Positions 8,863 to 18,929 of a stretch of 64,000 nt of DNA are shown one piece after another. The translations under genes and the position numbers were made by a program. Below the pieces are notes generated by a model. That model saw only the letters and a list, made by a program, of their open reading frames with translations, had not been told where the DNA came from and did no database searches. The DNA comes from Flavobacterium erciyesense (GTDB lineage Bacteria; Bacteroidota; Bacteroidia; Flavobacteriales; Flavobacteriaceae), in assembly GCF_018069925.1 (NCBI RefSeq), contig NZ_JAGPXB010000016.1, forward strand, positions 1 to 64,000, given 5' to 3'. Every line of letters starts with the position of its first letter. Positions within the stretch are counted from its first letter, which is position 1.

Positions 8863-8870
8863 TTTTTTCT
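8855..8870 (+). terminator. rnpB 3' end with T-tract
   Basis: The closing helix of the RNase P RNA runs directly into seven T (8862-8868). This is a plausible intrinsic termination signal, and the convergent ClC gene ends just beyond it. Confidence 0.45.
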
Positions 8871-8878
8871 ACAATTAG

Positions 8879-10663
8879 TTATTCTATTGTCATCGATTTT
8901 AGCTTGCTTCTGTAAGCTTCTAAAGCAACTGATTTAGAGATGAATCCGTAATATTTATCGTTTTTTAACACGGGTAAAAAGGCCTTATTAGCGCTTTCAA
9001 ACTTGTTCATAACCACTCCCATAGAATCTTCGGGTGAAATTACTGCAGTTGGGGCTGTCATCACTTCGTTTACCAAAGTGTATTTTACGCGGTAATTGTT
9101 AAAAATAATTTCTCGAATGTCATTGAAATGCACAATTCCGAGTAGGTTTTGTTCTGCGTCTACCACTGCAAAGATCACTTGGTTAGAGTGCGAAATTAAG
9201 TCGACTAAACGCTCTAAATTTTCGTTTGCAGTTACAGTTAAAAAATCAGTTTGTATGATTGCGCTTGTTTCAAGAGTCGAAAGTACGTTCGTGTCTTTGT
9301 TGCTGGTAAAAGCGTGTCCTTTTTTGACTAAATTTTTCACATCCATTGAGTGTTTTTCAAAACGTTTGGAGATAGCAAAACTGATCGAAGCTACAATCAT
9401 AAGCGGAATCATCAAGTTATAACCACCCGTAATTTCAGCAATAAGGAAAATGGCTGTGAGTGGCGCATGAAACAAACCACTTAAAATTCCAGCCATTCCT
9501 ACCAAGGTGAAATTGCTCACAGGTAGTTTTGTCAACCCGATAAGGTTGATCAGTTTTGAAAAGAAAAAACCAACATACGATCCTAAAAATAGTGAGGGCG
9601 CAAAATTACCCCCGTTTCCGCCGCTACCAAGAGTGATTCCTGAAGCAAATACTTTGATCATCATAGTTGCACCCACAAAAAGAAGTAAAACCCAATTGTT
9701 GTCTCTGAAACCTTCAAACAAGGTGTTTTCTAATAGTTTGCCCGGATCGCTTTCGGATAAAGTTTTAATACTTTCGTAACCTTCGCCAAAAAGTGTCGGA
9801 AAAATAAAAATTAATATGGCTAAAATAGAGGCGCCAAAAAGAGCTTTTTTGTAAGGAGTTAGTTTTAATCGAGAAAAGAAATGTTCGACGCGTTGAAAAT
9901 TACGAGAATAATAAACTGATACAAAACCAGTAAACATGCCTAGTAAAACGTAGTAAATGATGTTGTGGTAATCAAAATCTTCTTGACGCTTGAACGAGAG
10001 CAGAATTTCTTCATTTAAGGCAATAACCGATACCAAAGCACCTGTTGCGGCTGCGATCATGATAGGCGTGAAGGCAGCAATGCTTACATCGACCAATAAT
10101 ACTTCGATAGCAAATAAAACACCAGCAATTGGCGCGTTAAACGCAGCTGCAATTCCGGCAGCAACTCCGCAGCCAATCAGCAAAGTGCGATCTTTATAAC
10201 TGAGTTTGTATTTTTGGGCATAATTAGACCCGAATGCGGCTCCGGTAATTACAATCGGACTTTCTAAACCAGCTGATCCTCCTAAGCCTACGGTTAACGA
10301 ACTAGTAACAATTTGGGCATACATTTGTTTTTTGGGAATGATGCTCGCTTTTTTAGCAACTGCATATAATATTTGAGAAGTTCCTTTTTGAATGGAACCA
10401 CCTAAAACTTTTTTGACAACCAAAACGGTGAGTAAAATTCCAATTATAGGTAGAATACTATTTAAAAATCCGAGTTTCAAAATACCACTGACATAGGTTG
10501 CAAATGAAAAAACGCCATGAGCAAATGTTTTCAAAACAATTACAGCAAATGCCGCCGAAATACCCACCAAAACTGCCGACATAAAAATGAACTGTTTCGG
10601 ACTAAGTAATGATTGAGCAATGGCAATGATGGCCTCTAGTTTTGATAGAATTTTTTTGAACAT
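8879..10663 (-). CDS. ClC-family chloride channel/transporter with CBS domains
   Basis: This 594-residue integral membrane protein has about the first 430 residues in ClC helices. Signature motifs are GSAGLESP (selectivity filter region, with the gating Glu), GCGVAAGIAAAFNAPIAG and GNGGNFAPSLFLGS. The last 140 residues form a pair of CBS domains (IQTDFLTVTANENLERLV and MTAPTAVISPEDSMGVV), which usually bind adenine nucleotides and regulate transport. Whether it is a channel or a Cl-/H+ exchanger cannot be told from the sequence. It is convergent with rnpB. Confidence 0.93.
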   Translation of the reverse strand: MFKKILSKLEAIIAIAQSLLSPKQFIFMSAVLVGISAAFAVIVLKTFAHGVFSFATYVSGILKLGFLNSILPIIGILLTVLVVKKVLGGSIQKGTSQILYAVAKKASIIPKKQMYAQIVTSSLTVGLGGSAGLESPIVITGAAFGSNYAQKYKLSYKDRTLLIGCGVAAGIAAAFNAPIAGVLFAIEVLLVDVSIAAFTPIMIAAATGALVSVIALNEEILLSFKRQEDFDYHNIIYYVLLGMFTGFVSVYYSRNFQRVEHFFSRLKLTPYKKALFGASILAILIFIFPTLFGEGYESIKTLSESDPGKLLENTLFEGFRDNNWVLLLFVGATMMIKVFASGITLGSGGNGGNFAPSLFLGSYVGFFFSKLINLIGLTKLPVSNFTLVGMAGILSGLFHAPLTAIFLIAEITGGYNLMIPLMIVASISFAISKRFEKHSMDVKNLVKKGHAFTSNKDTNVLSTLETSAIIQTDFLTVTANENLERLVDLISHSNQVIFAVVDAEQNLLGIVHFNDIREIIFNNYRVKYTLVNEVMTAPTAVISPEDSMGVVMNKFESANKAFLPVLKNDKYYGFISKSVALEAYRSKLKSMTIE

Positions 10664-10685
10664 ATTGTAATTTATAGGAAGGCTA

Positions 10686-10693
10686 CAAAGCTA
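10686..10693 (-). promoter_or_regulatory. -7 box upstream of ClC gene
   Basis: The minus strand reads TAGCTTTG, an exact TAnnTTTG match, 22 bp before the ATG at 10663. No clear -33 element is seen. Confidence 0.4.
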
Positions 10694-10758
10694 CTATTAT
10701 TTTACGCTTCGGCATATTTTTAGTTGTTTTTTGCTCAGGAATTAGCAATCTGTTTTAA

Positions 10759-12459
10759 TTAATATCCAACTGCTTTGTTGTCACCTCTTTTGTCGGCACC
10801 GCCTTCTAATTTTCCGTTGGGTAAAACTAAAATTGCATCAACTGCTCCTATGATTTCTTTGTCTTTTTCGTTGGTTGTATAACCTTTTGCTTGTAATTTT
10901 TTCAAAGTTTCTTTTGGGAAGGAGTTGGGTTCAAAAGTTATTAAGTCCGGCAACCATTGATGGTGAAATCGAGCTGCATTCACCGCTTCTTGCATGCTTA
11001 AATTAAATTCGTAAACGTTTAAAATAGTTTGCAAAACTGAGGTGATAATGGTAGAACCGCCGGGAGTTCCTACTACCATATAAAGTTTTTTATCTTTTTC
11101 GATAATGGTGGGTGTCATTGAGCTGAGCATTCTTTTTTCAGGAGCAATACTGTTGGCTTTGCTACCTGTTAAACCATATAAATTGGGTACACCAGGTTTA
11201 GAGCTAAAATCATCCATTTGATTGTTTAGGAAAAAGCCCAATTCATCACAATAAATTTTGGAGCCATAATTGTCATTTAAAGTAGTTGTAGCTGCGACTG
11301 CATTCCCAAAGGAATCAACGATGGAGTAGTGGGTTGTTTGGTCGCTTTCGTAGCCTACGATTTCTCCCTGAGCCACATCGGCTGATTTGGTCGCTTTGTC
11401 GAAAGTGAAGCTTTTCATGCGGTTTTTTAAATAAGAATCATCCAATAATTGCGCTGTCGGAATGGATACAAAATCGGGATCGCCCAAATAAAAATTTCGA
11501 TCGGCATACGCACGACGTTCCGCTTCAGTAATGAGTTGAATGCTTTTTGTACTGTTGTGTCCCATTTGCGCCAGCGGATAAGGCTCTATCATTTTCATGA
11601 TTTGATTCAAACAAATTCCTCCACTGCTTGGAGGCGACATCGATGTTATTTTTAAATCTTTGTAATTAAACGTAATGGGAGTACGCCATTTTGCTTGGTA
11701 TTTTTGCAGGTCGGTTGTGCTCATGATTCCGTTTTTTTTAGCGAGAAAAGCAACTAATTTTTGTCCTGTTTCGCCTGTGTAGAATTCGTCGTGACCGTTT
11801 TGAACAATCCTTTTTAAAGTAGCTGCTAAGGCTTTGTATTTGATTGTATCTTTTGCCTGATATACTTTCGAAAAAAGACTTTCTGGACCATTTACTTTTT
11901 GAAAAACAGCTCGAAAAGCAGTCAAACTTTTAGCTTGATTGGGTGTTACAACAACTCCTTTTTCGGCCAATGCGATTACAGGTTCTAAAATATCTTTTAG
12001 CGGTAAAGAACCAAATTTTTTGTGCACCTCAAAAATACCTGCAATAGTCCCAGGAACTCCTACGGCATAGGCTGTAGCAGTGCTTTTACCAGGAATAACA
12101 TTTCCGTTTGCGTCTTGATACATCGTGCTGGAAGCCAACAAAGGTGCTTTTTCTCGGTAATCAATTGCGCCCGTTTCACCGTTGGCTTTTCGGTACACCA
12201 TAAAGCCGCCACCACCTATATTTCCGGCTTGCGGGTGTGCTACTGCCAATGCTAATTCGGTGGCAACCATAGCATCAAAAGCGTTGCCTCCTTTTTTCAT
12301 GATAGCCACACCAATTGCTGATGCTTCTTCACGAGCAGAAACAACCATTGCGTGAGCGGTTACTAATCCTGTTGGTTTTGTATTTTGCTTTTGCGCATAA
12401 AAAGCACTACTGCAGAGGAGTGCTAAAAATAGGGTTGAAATTCGAGTGGTTAGGGTCAT
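10759..12459 (-). CDS. ggt: Gamma-glutamyltransferase (glutathione hydrolase)
   Basis: This 566-residue exported enzyme has a signal peptide ending near SSAFYAQ. It cleaves the gamma-glutamyl bond of glutathione and related peptides in the periplasm. The precursor matures by self-cleavage before the nucleophilic Thr in the QTTHYSIVD motif near residue 385, giving large and small subunits. Other family motifs are GGNAFDAMVATELALAV, GNIGGGGFMVYR, SPPSSGGICL, and GTPGGSTIITSVLQ. It is preceded by the AcpH-like gene on the same strand with a 34-bp gap. Confidence 0.95.
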   Translation of the reverse strand: MTLTTRISTLFLALLCSSAFYAQKQNTKPTGLVTAHAMVVSAREEASAIGVAIMKKGGNAFDAMVATELALAVAHPQAGNIGGGGFMVYRKANGETGAIDYREKAPLLASSTMYQDANGNVIPGKSTATAYAVGVPGTIAGIFEVHKKFGSLPLKDILEPVIALAEKGVVVTPNQAKSLTAFRAVFQKVNGPESLFSKVYQAKDTIKYKALAATLKRIVQNGHDEFYTGETGQKLVAFLAKKNGIMSTTDLQKYQAKWRTPITFNYKDLKITSMSPPSSGGICLNQIMKMIEPYPLAQMGHNSTKSIQLITEAERRAYADRNFYLGDPDFVSIPTAQLLDDSYLKNRMKSFTFDKATKSADVAQGEIVGYESDQTTHYSIVDSFGNAVAATTTLNDNYGSKIYCDELGFFLNNQMDDFSSKPGVPNLYGLTGSKANSIAPEKRMLSSMTPTIIEKDKKLYMVVGTPGGSTIITSVLQTILNVYEFNLSMQEAVNAARFHHQWLPDLITFEPNSFPKETLKKLQAKGYTTNEKDKEIIGAVDAILVLPNGKLEGGADKRGDNKAVGY

Positions 12460-12493
12460 TTTTTGGTTCGTTATAGTTTAAAAAGCTAGTTAT

Positions 12494-13084
12494 TTATACT
12501 TCTAATTCGTTTATTTTTTGGTGTACAAATGCACGTAGATCTTCAAAAAAAAGCTCAAATTCTTTTTCAAATTCGGCATAGTGGAGTATTAATTCCTCAG
12601 TTGCAAAACGCATGTTAGATTGATTCTTCGTGCGTCGATCCATTTGCGTTAAAATATGTTTGATGCCATCAACGGTTTGGTAGCTCAGCAACCAATTTTC
12701 CTCTTCCATGATGGGTAAAATATTCTTGGTTTTGTCAGATAATAAATCGTAGTTTTTGCGTAGCGATTGGTAAAATTGATGTACAAAATCGGCTAATGGT
12801 TCAGAGGAATAGACATTCCAGTTTTTGGCTAAAAAATGATCGTACAAAACATCGACAATTACACCTGAGTAGTGATGATAGTTTTCGTGTAGTTTTTTCG
12901 TACTTTGTCTAAAAACAGGATGCGCATCGGTAAAAGAATCAATTGCTCGATGCAAAAGTATGCCGTTTTGAATGGCTTTAGGATAAGTTTCAAATTGCTT
13001 ACCTCGAATACCATCAGCCATAAAATTGCCTATTTTTAGGAGCTCGTTGTTACCAGAAAGATAGATGTGTGCTAAAAAATTCAT
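12494..13084 (-). CDS. acpH: Acyl carrier protein phosphodiesterase-like protein (AcpH/DUF479)
   Basis: The start was placed at the ATG at 13084 (MNFLAHIYLSGNNELLKIGN), which is the family start; a GTG two codons upstream is less likely. The protein has about 196 residues. Motifs typical of AcpH are GNFMADGIRGK, HRAIDSFTDAHPVF and GVIVDVLYDHFLAKNW, with His/Asp residues of an HD-like all-helical fold. In E. coli AcpH removes the phosphopantetheine arm from holo-ACP. That activity is inferred here by family only. Confidence 0.85.
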   Translation of the reverse strand: MNFLAHIYLSGNNELLKIGNFMADGIRGKQFETYPKAIQNGILLHRAIDSFTDAHPVFRQSTKKLHENYHHYSGVIVDVLYDHFLAKNWNVYSSEPLADFVHQFYQSLRKNYDLLSDKTKNILPIMEEENWLLSYQTVDGIKHILTQMDRRTKNQSNMRFATEELILHYAEFEKEFELFFEDLRAFVHQKINELEV

Positions 13085-13150
13085 TCGCACAATTTAAGGA
13101 TTTATCTGCTGATTTTAAAATCAATTTTACGTTTGTAATTCTTCAATTCC

Positions 13151-13158
13151 TATATTTG
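13151..13158 (+). promoter_or_regulatory. -7 box upstream of glmM-like gene
   Basis: TATATTTG is an exact TAnnTTTG match 43 bp before the ATG at 13202. A TTTG at 13132 is closer than the ideal spacing. Confidence 0.4.
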
Positions 13159-13201
13159 TAATCTTTTTTAATTTGAAATCAGAATTTAATACTCATACTA
13201 A

Positions 13202-14590
13202 ATGACTTTAATAAAATCAATATCAGGAATTCGTGGCACAATAGGCGGTAAAGTAGGTGATAATTTAACTCCGGTTGATGCGGTGAAATTTGCATCGGCT
13301 TACGGAACATGGTTAAAAAATTATGCTGGAAAAGAAAAATTAACTGTGGTTGTAGGTCGTGATGCACGTATTTCAGGACCGATGATTCACAATTTGGTAG
13401 TGAATACGCTTATTGGTTTAGGTATTGATGTGATTGATTTGGGACTTTCGACTACGCCAACAGTAGAAGTTGCTGTTCCTTTAGAAAAAGCGGATGGTGG
13501 TATTATTTTGACTGCCTCGCACAATCCAAAACAATGGAATGCCTTGAAGTTATTGAACGAAAAAGGGGAATTTTTAAATGGCGTTGAGGGCGAAAAAATA
13601 CTAACGATTGCTGATGCGGAAGCTTTCGATTTCTCGGATGTAGATCAGCTTGGAGAAGTAATCAGCAATGATGCTTACATGGATATTCATATTGATGAAG
13701 TGTTGAATTTACCTCTAGTTGATGTTGAAGCTGTTAAAGCGGCTAAATTTAAAGTTGTTGTTGACGGAGTAAATTCGTCAGGCGGAATCATTATCCCAAA
13801 ATTATTGGAGTTAATGGGAGTTGAAGTAGTAGAATTGTACTGCGAACCAAACGGACACTTTCCGCACAATCCGGAACCGTTAAAAGAACATTTGACTGAT
13901 ATATCCGAATTGGTTGTTAAAGAAAAAGCACATTTAGGAATTGTTGTAGATCCAGATGTAGATCGTTTGGCATTTATTTGTGAAGATGGCGAAATGTTTG
14001 GCGAAGAGTACACTTTGGTGGCTTGCGCCGATTATGTTTTGAGCAAAACTCCAGGAAATACGGTTTCTAATATGTCTTCGTCTCGGGCTTTGCGTGATGT
14101 GACAAAAGCACACAACGGAAACTATGAAGCTAGTGCTGTAGGCGAAGTAAATGTGGTGGAATTAATGAAAAAGAACAATGCAATTATTGGTGGCGAAGGA
14201 AACGGTGGAATCATCTATCCAGAGCTTCATTACGGACGTGATAGCTTGGTAGGTGTAGCCTTGTTTTTGACTCATTTAGCGAACAAAAAAATGACAGTTT
14301 CGGCATTGCGTGCTTCGTATCCAGAATATTACATGAGCAAAAACAAAATTGAATTGACACCACAAATTGATGTGGATGCGATTCTTGTTGCAATGACTGA
14401 AAAGTACAAAAACGAAGATATTACAACCATTGACGGAGTGAAAATTGACTTCGCTGACAATTGGGTGCACTTACGTAAATCGAATACCGAACCAATTATT
14501 CGTATTTATACAGAAGCTTCTTCACAAGAAAAAGCAGATGCTTTGGCGTTACGTATTATTGATGAAATAAAAGTTATTGCCGGAATTTAA
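13202..14590 (+). CDS. glmM: Phosphoglucosamine mutase-type phosphohexomutase
   Basis: This 462-residue protein has all four alpha-D-phosphohexomutase motifs: GIRGTIGGKVG, the phosphoserine loop ILTASHNPKQWNALK, the metal loop VDPDVDRLAFI, and the sugar loop GGEGNGGIIYPEL. The phosphate-binding RKSNTEPIIRIYTEA segment is near the end. By family it converts glucosamine-6-phosphate to glucosamine-1-phosphate for cell-wall and LPS precursors. Phosphomannomutase or phosphoglucomutase activity cannot be excluded. Confidence 0.9.
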   Translation: MTLIKSISGIRGTIGGKVGDNLTPVDAVKFASAYGTWLKNYAGKEKLTVVVGRDARISGPMIHNLVVNTLIGLGIDVIDLGLSTTPTVEVAVPLEKADGGIILTASHNPKQWNALKLLNEKGEFLNGVEGEKILTIADAEAFDFSDVDQLGEVISNDAYMDIHIDEVLNLPLVDVEAVKAAKFKVVVDGVNSSGGIIIPKLLELMGVEVVELYCEPNGHFPHNPEPLKEHLTDISELVVKEKAHLGIVVDPDVDRLAFICEDGEMFGEEYTLVACADYVLSKTPGNTVSNMSSSRALRDVTKAHNGNYEASAVGEVNVVELMKKNNAIIGGEGNGGIIYPELHYGRDSLVGVALFLTHLANKKMTVSALRASYPEYYMSKNKIELTPQIDVDAILVAMTEKYKNEDITTIDGVKIDFADNWVHLRKSNTEPIIRIYTEASSQEKADALALRIIDEIKVIAGI

Positions 14591-14607
14591 TTCTGAATAA
14601 TTTCAAA

Positions 14608-14651
14608 AACAAAACCCTTTCAAAGCAATTTTTGAAAGGGTTTTGTTCTTT
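14608..14651. terminator. Bidirectional terminator
   Basis: A perfect 17-bp stem, AACAAAACCCTTTCAAA (14608-14624) with TTTGAAAGGGTTTTGTT (14631-14647) and a six-base loop. A/T runs lie on both sides. It sits between the convergent glmM-like gene and the TonB receptor gene and can serve both. Confidence 0.85.
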
Positions 14652-14672
14652 TGAGTACTATGTAAAATGAAA

Positions 14673-17204
14673 TTAAAAATTCACTCTAAAGCTTATATTT
14701 GGCGTTAAGCCAAGTGACTTATTGTCTACTTGAATGGCATCATTCTTGTCATTTGGATTAATTCTGTAATAACGATTGATCTCATTATCTTGATTGGTAA
14801 TATTCATTACTCCGGCTGTTAAGGACGCTCTAATTGATTCCGAAAGATTAAAATTATAATTGAGAGAGGCATCTAAACGCATGAAATTATCTAAGTTTTC
14901 ACTGTTTGGTGAATCATAATTTACCAAGGTATTATTTCCATTTTGAACGGTTTCATTCCCTTCGATTGGTTTTGTATACGGTTGCCCATTTCTCCAAATA
15001 CCACCAACCGATATCTTTAAATTTTTACGAATATCATAATAAAAACCTAGCGATACAGAGTGTCTTATATCTACATTATTTGGAAAAGTTGAAGGGGTGA
15101 AAGTATCAAATGTATAGTCATTTGTACTAAACGTGTAACTCACCCAAACGCTATATTGACGCGCAGTTTTATTGGCTAAAAATTCTAAACCTTTGGCTGT
15201 GTAACTGCCATTTGCGGTCTCATACTGAAAACGGTTATAAAAACCCTGATTAGAAGCCGTGATACCATCAACCATTTTATAAAAAGCTGTGGCCTCGATA
15301 TTTAGTTTGTTTTTATTGAATTCCACACCAAAAGAACCTTGTTTGCTTGTGGCAATTGGAATGTCTTTATCATTGACTAAAACCCAACGTCTTTTTTCAA
15401 CACCTAAAAAATCATCTTCAAAATCCACGATTTGAGTAGTCGATTGATTTTTAAATTCCCCTTCTAATTTTAAAGCAAATTGATCGGATAATTTTTGACG
15501 TATGTTTATTCTTGGCTCCACCAAAAACTTTTCGAATTTTTGAAAATAATTCAAACGCAATCCAACTCGTAAATAGGTGTTATTTTTATTGTATTCTACC
15601 TCAGAAAACAAGGCATGGTTCAACAAAACATCTTTTTTGGTACTCGAGAAAAATGGAGCACTAACAGTGGTTTGATTCAACATTCCTGTTTCATTAAATT
15701 GATATCCAAACAAGAAATTTAGGTGGTCATTTTTTTTGTAATTGGTATTGATTTTAGCGCCAGTTTCTAGCACTTCATTGGCTTCTGTCAAGCGCTGATC
15801 CGTTTCTATTCTGTAATCAATAGCATCAATATTATATCTGGAGAAGTAAGTGATAAATTCTGAACTTAGTTTTGAATTCCATTGTGCTTTCCAATTCCCG
15901 CCGTAACCAATATTTCTCTGAGATAAATTACTGGTTTTAGATTGGGTTTGGGTTGTATTGATACGACGTTCCGAATAATCTAAAGCGTTATTGATGCCAA
16001 TGATATTTGCTCTGAATTGATGTTTTTCGTTTAAATCAAAAAGTAACTTAGCGGTATAATCGTAAAAATAAAAATCAGATGACGTATCATGTTGGTCGCT
16101 ATCTGCGTTGATTTCAGTGTCCTGAAAACTACGGTCAAAGTATTTAGCGTACGTAGGTGATTTCACTAAATCAGTAAGGGAACGACGTCCCGAAATATGA
16201 AGTTCTAATTTTTTAGTTATCGGGATTTCTAAAAAGGCATCGGCGCTAATGGAGTTAATTCCTGCACCACCAGAAAAGGTATTACTTATTGCATCTTTTG
16301 TATACATGTTTATAGTACTGGAAACGCCATCACTATACTCAGCACTTGTTCCGTTTTTACTAACGATAACTTTATTAGTTAGGTTAGGATTGTAAGGAGA
16401 TATTAACCCGAAAAAATGACCAGAATGATACATTTTTATATTATCCCAAACTACTAAATTTTGATCGTTAGTTCCACCGCGAACGTTGATATTAGCAATG
16501 CTTTCGTTGGTACTTTCCACACCAGGAAGTGCTTGAACTGATTGTAGAATATCGGGTTCAATTAATCCGGGAAGGATACCAAATTTTTTTGTGTTTAAAA
16601 CGGTGCTTCCATCCAAATATTTTTGTAATCCTGAAGTTAAATATATTGGAATCAAAACCTGATTCAACTCTTCATTTTTTGTTGTGAGAACAATTTCCTT
16701 GCAATTGTTTTGTGCCGAAAATAATTCGTTAGGCGAAAATTGTTTGGATTCAAAACCCACATACGAAATGGTCAGCGTTGCATGTATTGGAATATTCTGC
16801 AATTTGAATGTACCATTTCCATCTGTAATTGTGCTTCTTCCACTATTGTTTACAAAAACAGATGCGCCAACTAAACGAGATTTTTTTTCATCAGAAACAA
16901 TTCCGCAAACAGATATTGTTTTGTTTAGCACTGAAATGGTAACATACCTATCGTCTAGAGCTTTAAAGTTCAAAAGCGTTTTCGAGTTTAGATAATCAAT
17001 TGTTTCTTGTAAAGTAAAAGAGGTGTTTGGCCTTTCAATTGCAATATTTGCCACATCTTCAACGGCATACGAAAATTTGATATTAAATTGTTTTTCGAGG
17101 GAAAAAATCAAGGCAGTCAAAGATTTCTTTTTAGTTGAATTTTGTCCAAAACAAATACAACTACAACAAATTAACAGAAAAACTAGCCATTTATTGAACG
17201 CCAT
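14673..17204 (-). CDS. FecA-type TonB-dependent outer-membrane receptor
   Basis: An 843-residue receptor. A signal peptide (to about residue 20, ending CFGQ) is followed by an STN signalling domain (LTALIFSLEKQFNIKFSYAV), a carboxypeptidase-regulatory-like beta domain (SDEKKSRLVGASVFVNNSGR), a plug (LPGVESTNESIANINVRGG, then DNIKMYHSGHFFGLISPYNP) and a 22-strand type barrel ending in Phe. The STN domain marks it as a transducer that also signals to the FecR-like anti-sigma factor encoded immediately upstream. Its start overlaps the fecR stop by 14 bases. The substrate is unknown. Confidence 0.9.
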   Translation of the reverse strand: MAFNKWLVFLLICCSCICFGQNSTKKKSLTALIFSLEKQFNIKFSYAVEDVANIAIERPNTSFTLQETIDYLNSKTLLNFKALDDRYVTISVLNKTISVCGIVSDEKKSRLVGASVFVNNSGRSTITDGNGTFKLQNIPIHATLTISYVGFESKQFSPNELFSAQNNCKEIVLTTKNEELNQVLIPIYLTSGLQKYLDGSTVLNTKKFGILPGLIEPDILQSVQALPGVESTNESIANINVRGGTNDQNLVVWDNIKMYHSGHFFGLISPYNPNLTNKVIVSKNGTSAEYSDGVSSTINMYTKDAISNTFSGGAGINSISADAFLEIPITKKLELHISGRRSLTDLVKSPTYAKYFDRSFQDTEINADSDQHDTSSDFYFYDYTAKLLFDLNEKHQFRANIIGINNALDYSERRINTTQTQSKTSNLSQRNIGYGGNWKAQWNSKLSSEFITYFSRYNIDAIDYRIETDQRLTEANEVLETGAKINTNYKKNDHLNFLFGYQFNETGMLNQTTVSAPFFSSTKKDVLLNHALFSEVEYNKNNTYLRVGLRLNYFQKFEKFLVEPRINIRQKLSDQFALKLEGEFKNQSTTQIVDFEDDFLGVEKRRWVLVNDKDIPIATSKQGSFGVEFNKNKLNIEATAFYKMVDGITASNQGFYNRFQYETANGSYTAKGLEFLANKTARQYSVWVSYTFSTNDYTFDTFTPSTFPNNVDIRHSVSLGFYYDIRKNLKISVGGIWRNGQPYTKPIEGNETVQNGNNTLVNYDSPNSENLDNFMRLDASLNYNFNLSESIRASLTAGVMNITNQDNEINRYYRINPNDKNDAIQVDNKSLGLTPNISFRVNF

Positions 17205-18105
17205 AATTATAAAATATAATGGTTTTACCCTCCGTTTTGTAACTTAATTTCAAGGGAATTGTAACTGCTTGAAGCGCAATTTTTTTGTCGGTATGAGTAA
17301 AACTTCCTGTAAAAAGTTTCGAAGTATCGACACCTTCCACTTTGATTTTAATATCGTATTGACGTTCTAATTCTGCAATGACTTGTTCTAATGGAATCTT
17401 AGAAAAGCTTGATTCTTGTTGAATCCACGAAGGATTTTGTGCATCAAAATCTGCTACATTTTCGATGGTGCCATTTATAACTCGAAATGTTTTCCCGGGA
17501 GGTAATTTGATAGTTTTATTTTTATGTGTAACACTCACCAAGCCTTCATAACAATGCACTTCAAAAAAGTTTTTACGTTCTTTTACATTAAATTGTGTTC
17601 CTAAAACCGTAACAACTCCGGCCGCGGTATTTACACTAAAAGTTTGCCCTTTCTGCACCTTGAAAAAAGCTTCTCCTTCAAGAGTTAAAGCTCTTTGGTC
17701 AGCCCATTTTTTTTCGTTAAAACTAAGTTTTGAAGCAGCGTTCAATATCACTTCAGAATTATCGGGAAGTGTGACAGACTTTGTTTGTGCTATTTGAGTT
17801 TCGTAAGAGGTAATGTTATTAAACAACAAAAAATAACTAGATGTTAGCAAAACGGCCACAACTGCAGCTACTTTGTAGAATGATTTGAAGTTTAAAGTTC
17901 TTACTTTAATTTTGTTTTTAGAATGGTTTTTGACCTTAAAAGCTTCTAAAGCAGCTTGAGCATCAACGGTTGGTGCCTGTAATTGTGATGCGTAATGAGC
18001 GATTTTTTCTAGCGTTTGTAAATCTTCTGATTGTTTTAAATCTTCGATTTCTTGGCTTGAAAGCTCATCATTGAACCATTTTAATATTTCTTTTTCGTTT
18101 TCCAT
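17191..18105 (-). CDS. FecR-family anti-sigma factor
   Basis: This 304-residue inner-membrane protein has a cytoplasmic N-terminal sigma-binding segment (KEILKWFNDELSSQEIEDLK), a single membrane helix near residues 76-94 (VAAVVAVLLTSSYFLLF), the periplasmic FecR domain (KSVTLPDNSEVILNAASKL; FFKVQKGQTFSVNTAAGVV; VLGTQFNV) and a C-terminal domain (LEQVIAELERQYDIKIKVEG) that contacts the receptor signalling domain. It sits between the sigma factor and receptor genes, so the three form a cell-surface signalling operon. Confidence 0.92.
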   Translation of the reverse strand: MENEKEILKWFNDELSSQEIEDLKQSEDLQTLEKIAHYASQLQAPTVDAQAALEAFKVKNHSKNKIKVRTLNFKSFYKVAAVVAVLLTSSYFLLFNNITSYETQIAQTKSVTLPDNSEVILNAASKLSFNEKKWADQRALTLEGEAFFKVQKGQTFSVNTAAGVVTVLGTQFNVKERKNFFEVHCYEGLVSVTHKNKTIKLPPGKTFRVINGTIENVADFDAQNPSWIQQESSFSKIPLEQVIAELERQYDIKIKVEGVDTSKLFTGSFTHTDKKIALQAVTIPLKLSYKTEGKTIIFYNYGVQ

Positions 18106-18166
18106 TTTCTATCTCTATGTTTATAAGACAACCGACTTTTTAATTACCCTATAGTTAAATGATTAA

Positions 18167-18682
18167 TTATATATTTTCGATTTGGGCTCTCAATAGTTGT
18201 AATGCTCCAGACATTCTTTTTTCAACGGTTTTTTGAGAAATATCGAGTAACTCAGCAATTTCTCTGTATTTTTTTCCATCTATTCGATTCAACAAAAACA
18301 CTTCCCGTTGCGCATCACTTAATGATGCGATCGCGTTGGTGAGTTTAAGTTTGAATTCTTCCTCTTCGAATAAATATTCTGGACTTTGATTATTGGTATC
18401 TAAGTTAGGCGCATCTTTGGCGTACCTTAATACTACTTTTTGGTGTTTAATGTTATTCAGGAATAAATTATTAATACTAGTAAACAAATACGTTTTGACT
18501 TTACTAAAGTCAATCTTAGAACAATTTTCCCAAATCTTGGTAAACGCATCTTGTACCAGATCTAATGCAGCTTCATCATCACCACATTTGTAATAAGCAA
18601 AATTAGTTGCTGATTGCACGTGCTTTAAGTAAAAGTCTCTAAAGTGATTTTCTTCGCAAAGGTTACTTTTTTCGTCGCTCAT
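18167..18682 (-). CDS. ECF RNA polymerase sigma factor (FecI-like)
   Basis: This 171-residue sigma-70 family protein has region 2 (YKCGDDEAALDLVQDAFTKI with KTYLFTSINNLFLNNIKHQK) and region 4 (LSDAQREVFLLNRIDGKKYR, then EIAELLDISQKTVEKRMSGA). It lacks regions 1 and 3, as ECF sigma factors do. Its activity is expected to be released by the adjacent FecR protein when the TonB receptor binds its ligand. It is the first gene of the three-gene operon. Confidence 0.92.
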   Translation of the reverse strand: MSDEKSNLCEENHFRDFYLKHVQSATNFAYYKCGDDEAALDLVQDAFTKIWENCSKIDFSKVKTYLFTSINNLFLNNIKHQKVVLRYAKDAPNLDTNNQSPEYLFEEEEFKLKLTNAIASLSDAQREVFLLNRIDGKKYREIAELLDISQKTVEKRMSGALQLLRAQIENI

Positions 18683-18895
18683 GGAATATTAATTCATTTT
18701 TTGTAGGTTGTAAATGTAAATTATTTTTTCAAAAAGCAGTTGTGTTACTGATGATAGCTTATTTTTTAAAAATATTCGTTGTTTTAAAGTATTGATTTTT
18801 AATGTTTTGAAATTTTTTTTAATTTTTTTAAAAATTTACGTAGGGTAAAAATAAGCGTAGTTGTCTTACTAACAGAAAGGCGTTAAAAACATCGC

Positions 18896-18923
18896 TTGTA
18901 AATATAAAAATACCTTAAATTTG
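18896..18923 (+). promoter_or_regulatory. Candidate promoter of lipoprotein gene
   Basis: TTG at 18896-18898 and TAAATTTG at 18916-18923 are 17 bp apart and match the Bacteroidota pattern. The box lies only six bases before the ATG at 18930, which would give an almost leaderless message, so a chance match is possible. Confidence 0.35.
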
Positions 18924-18929
18924 AAAATC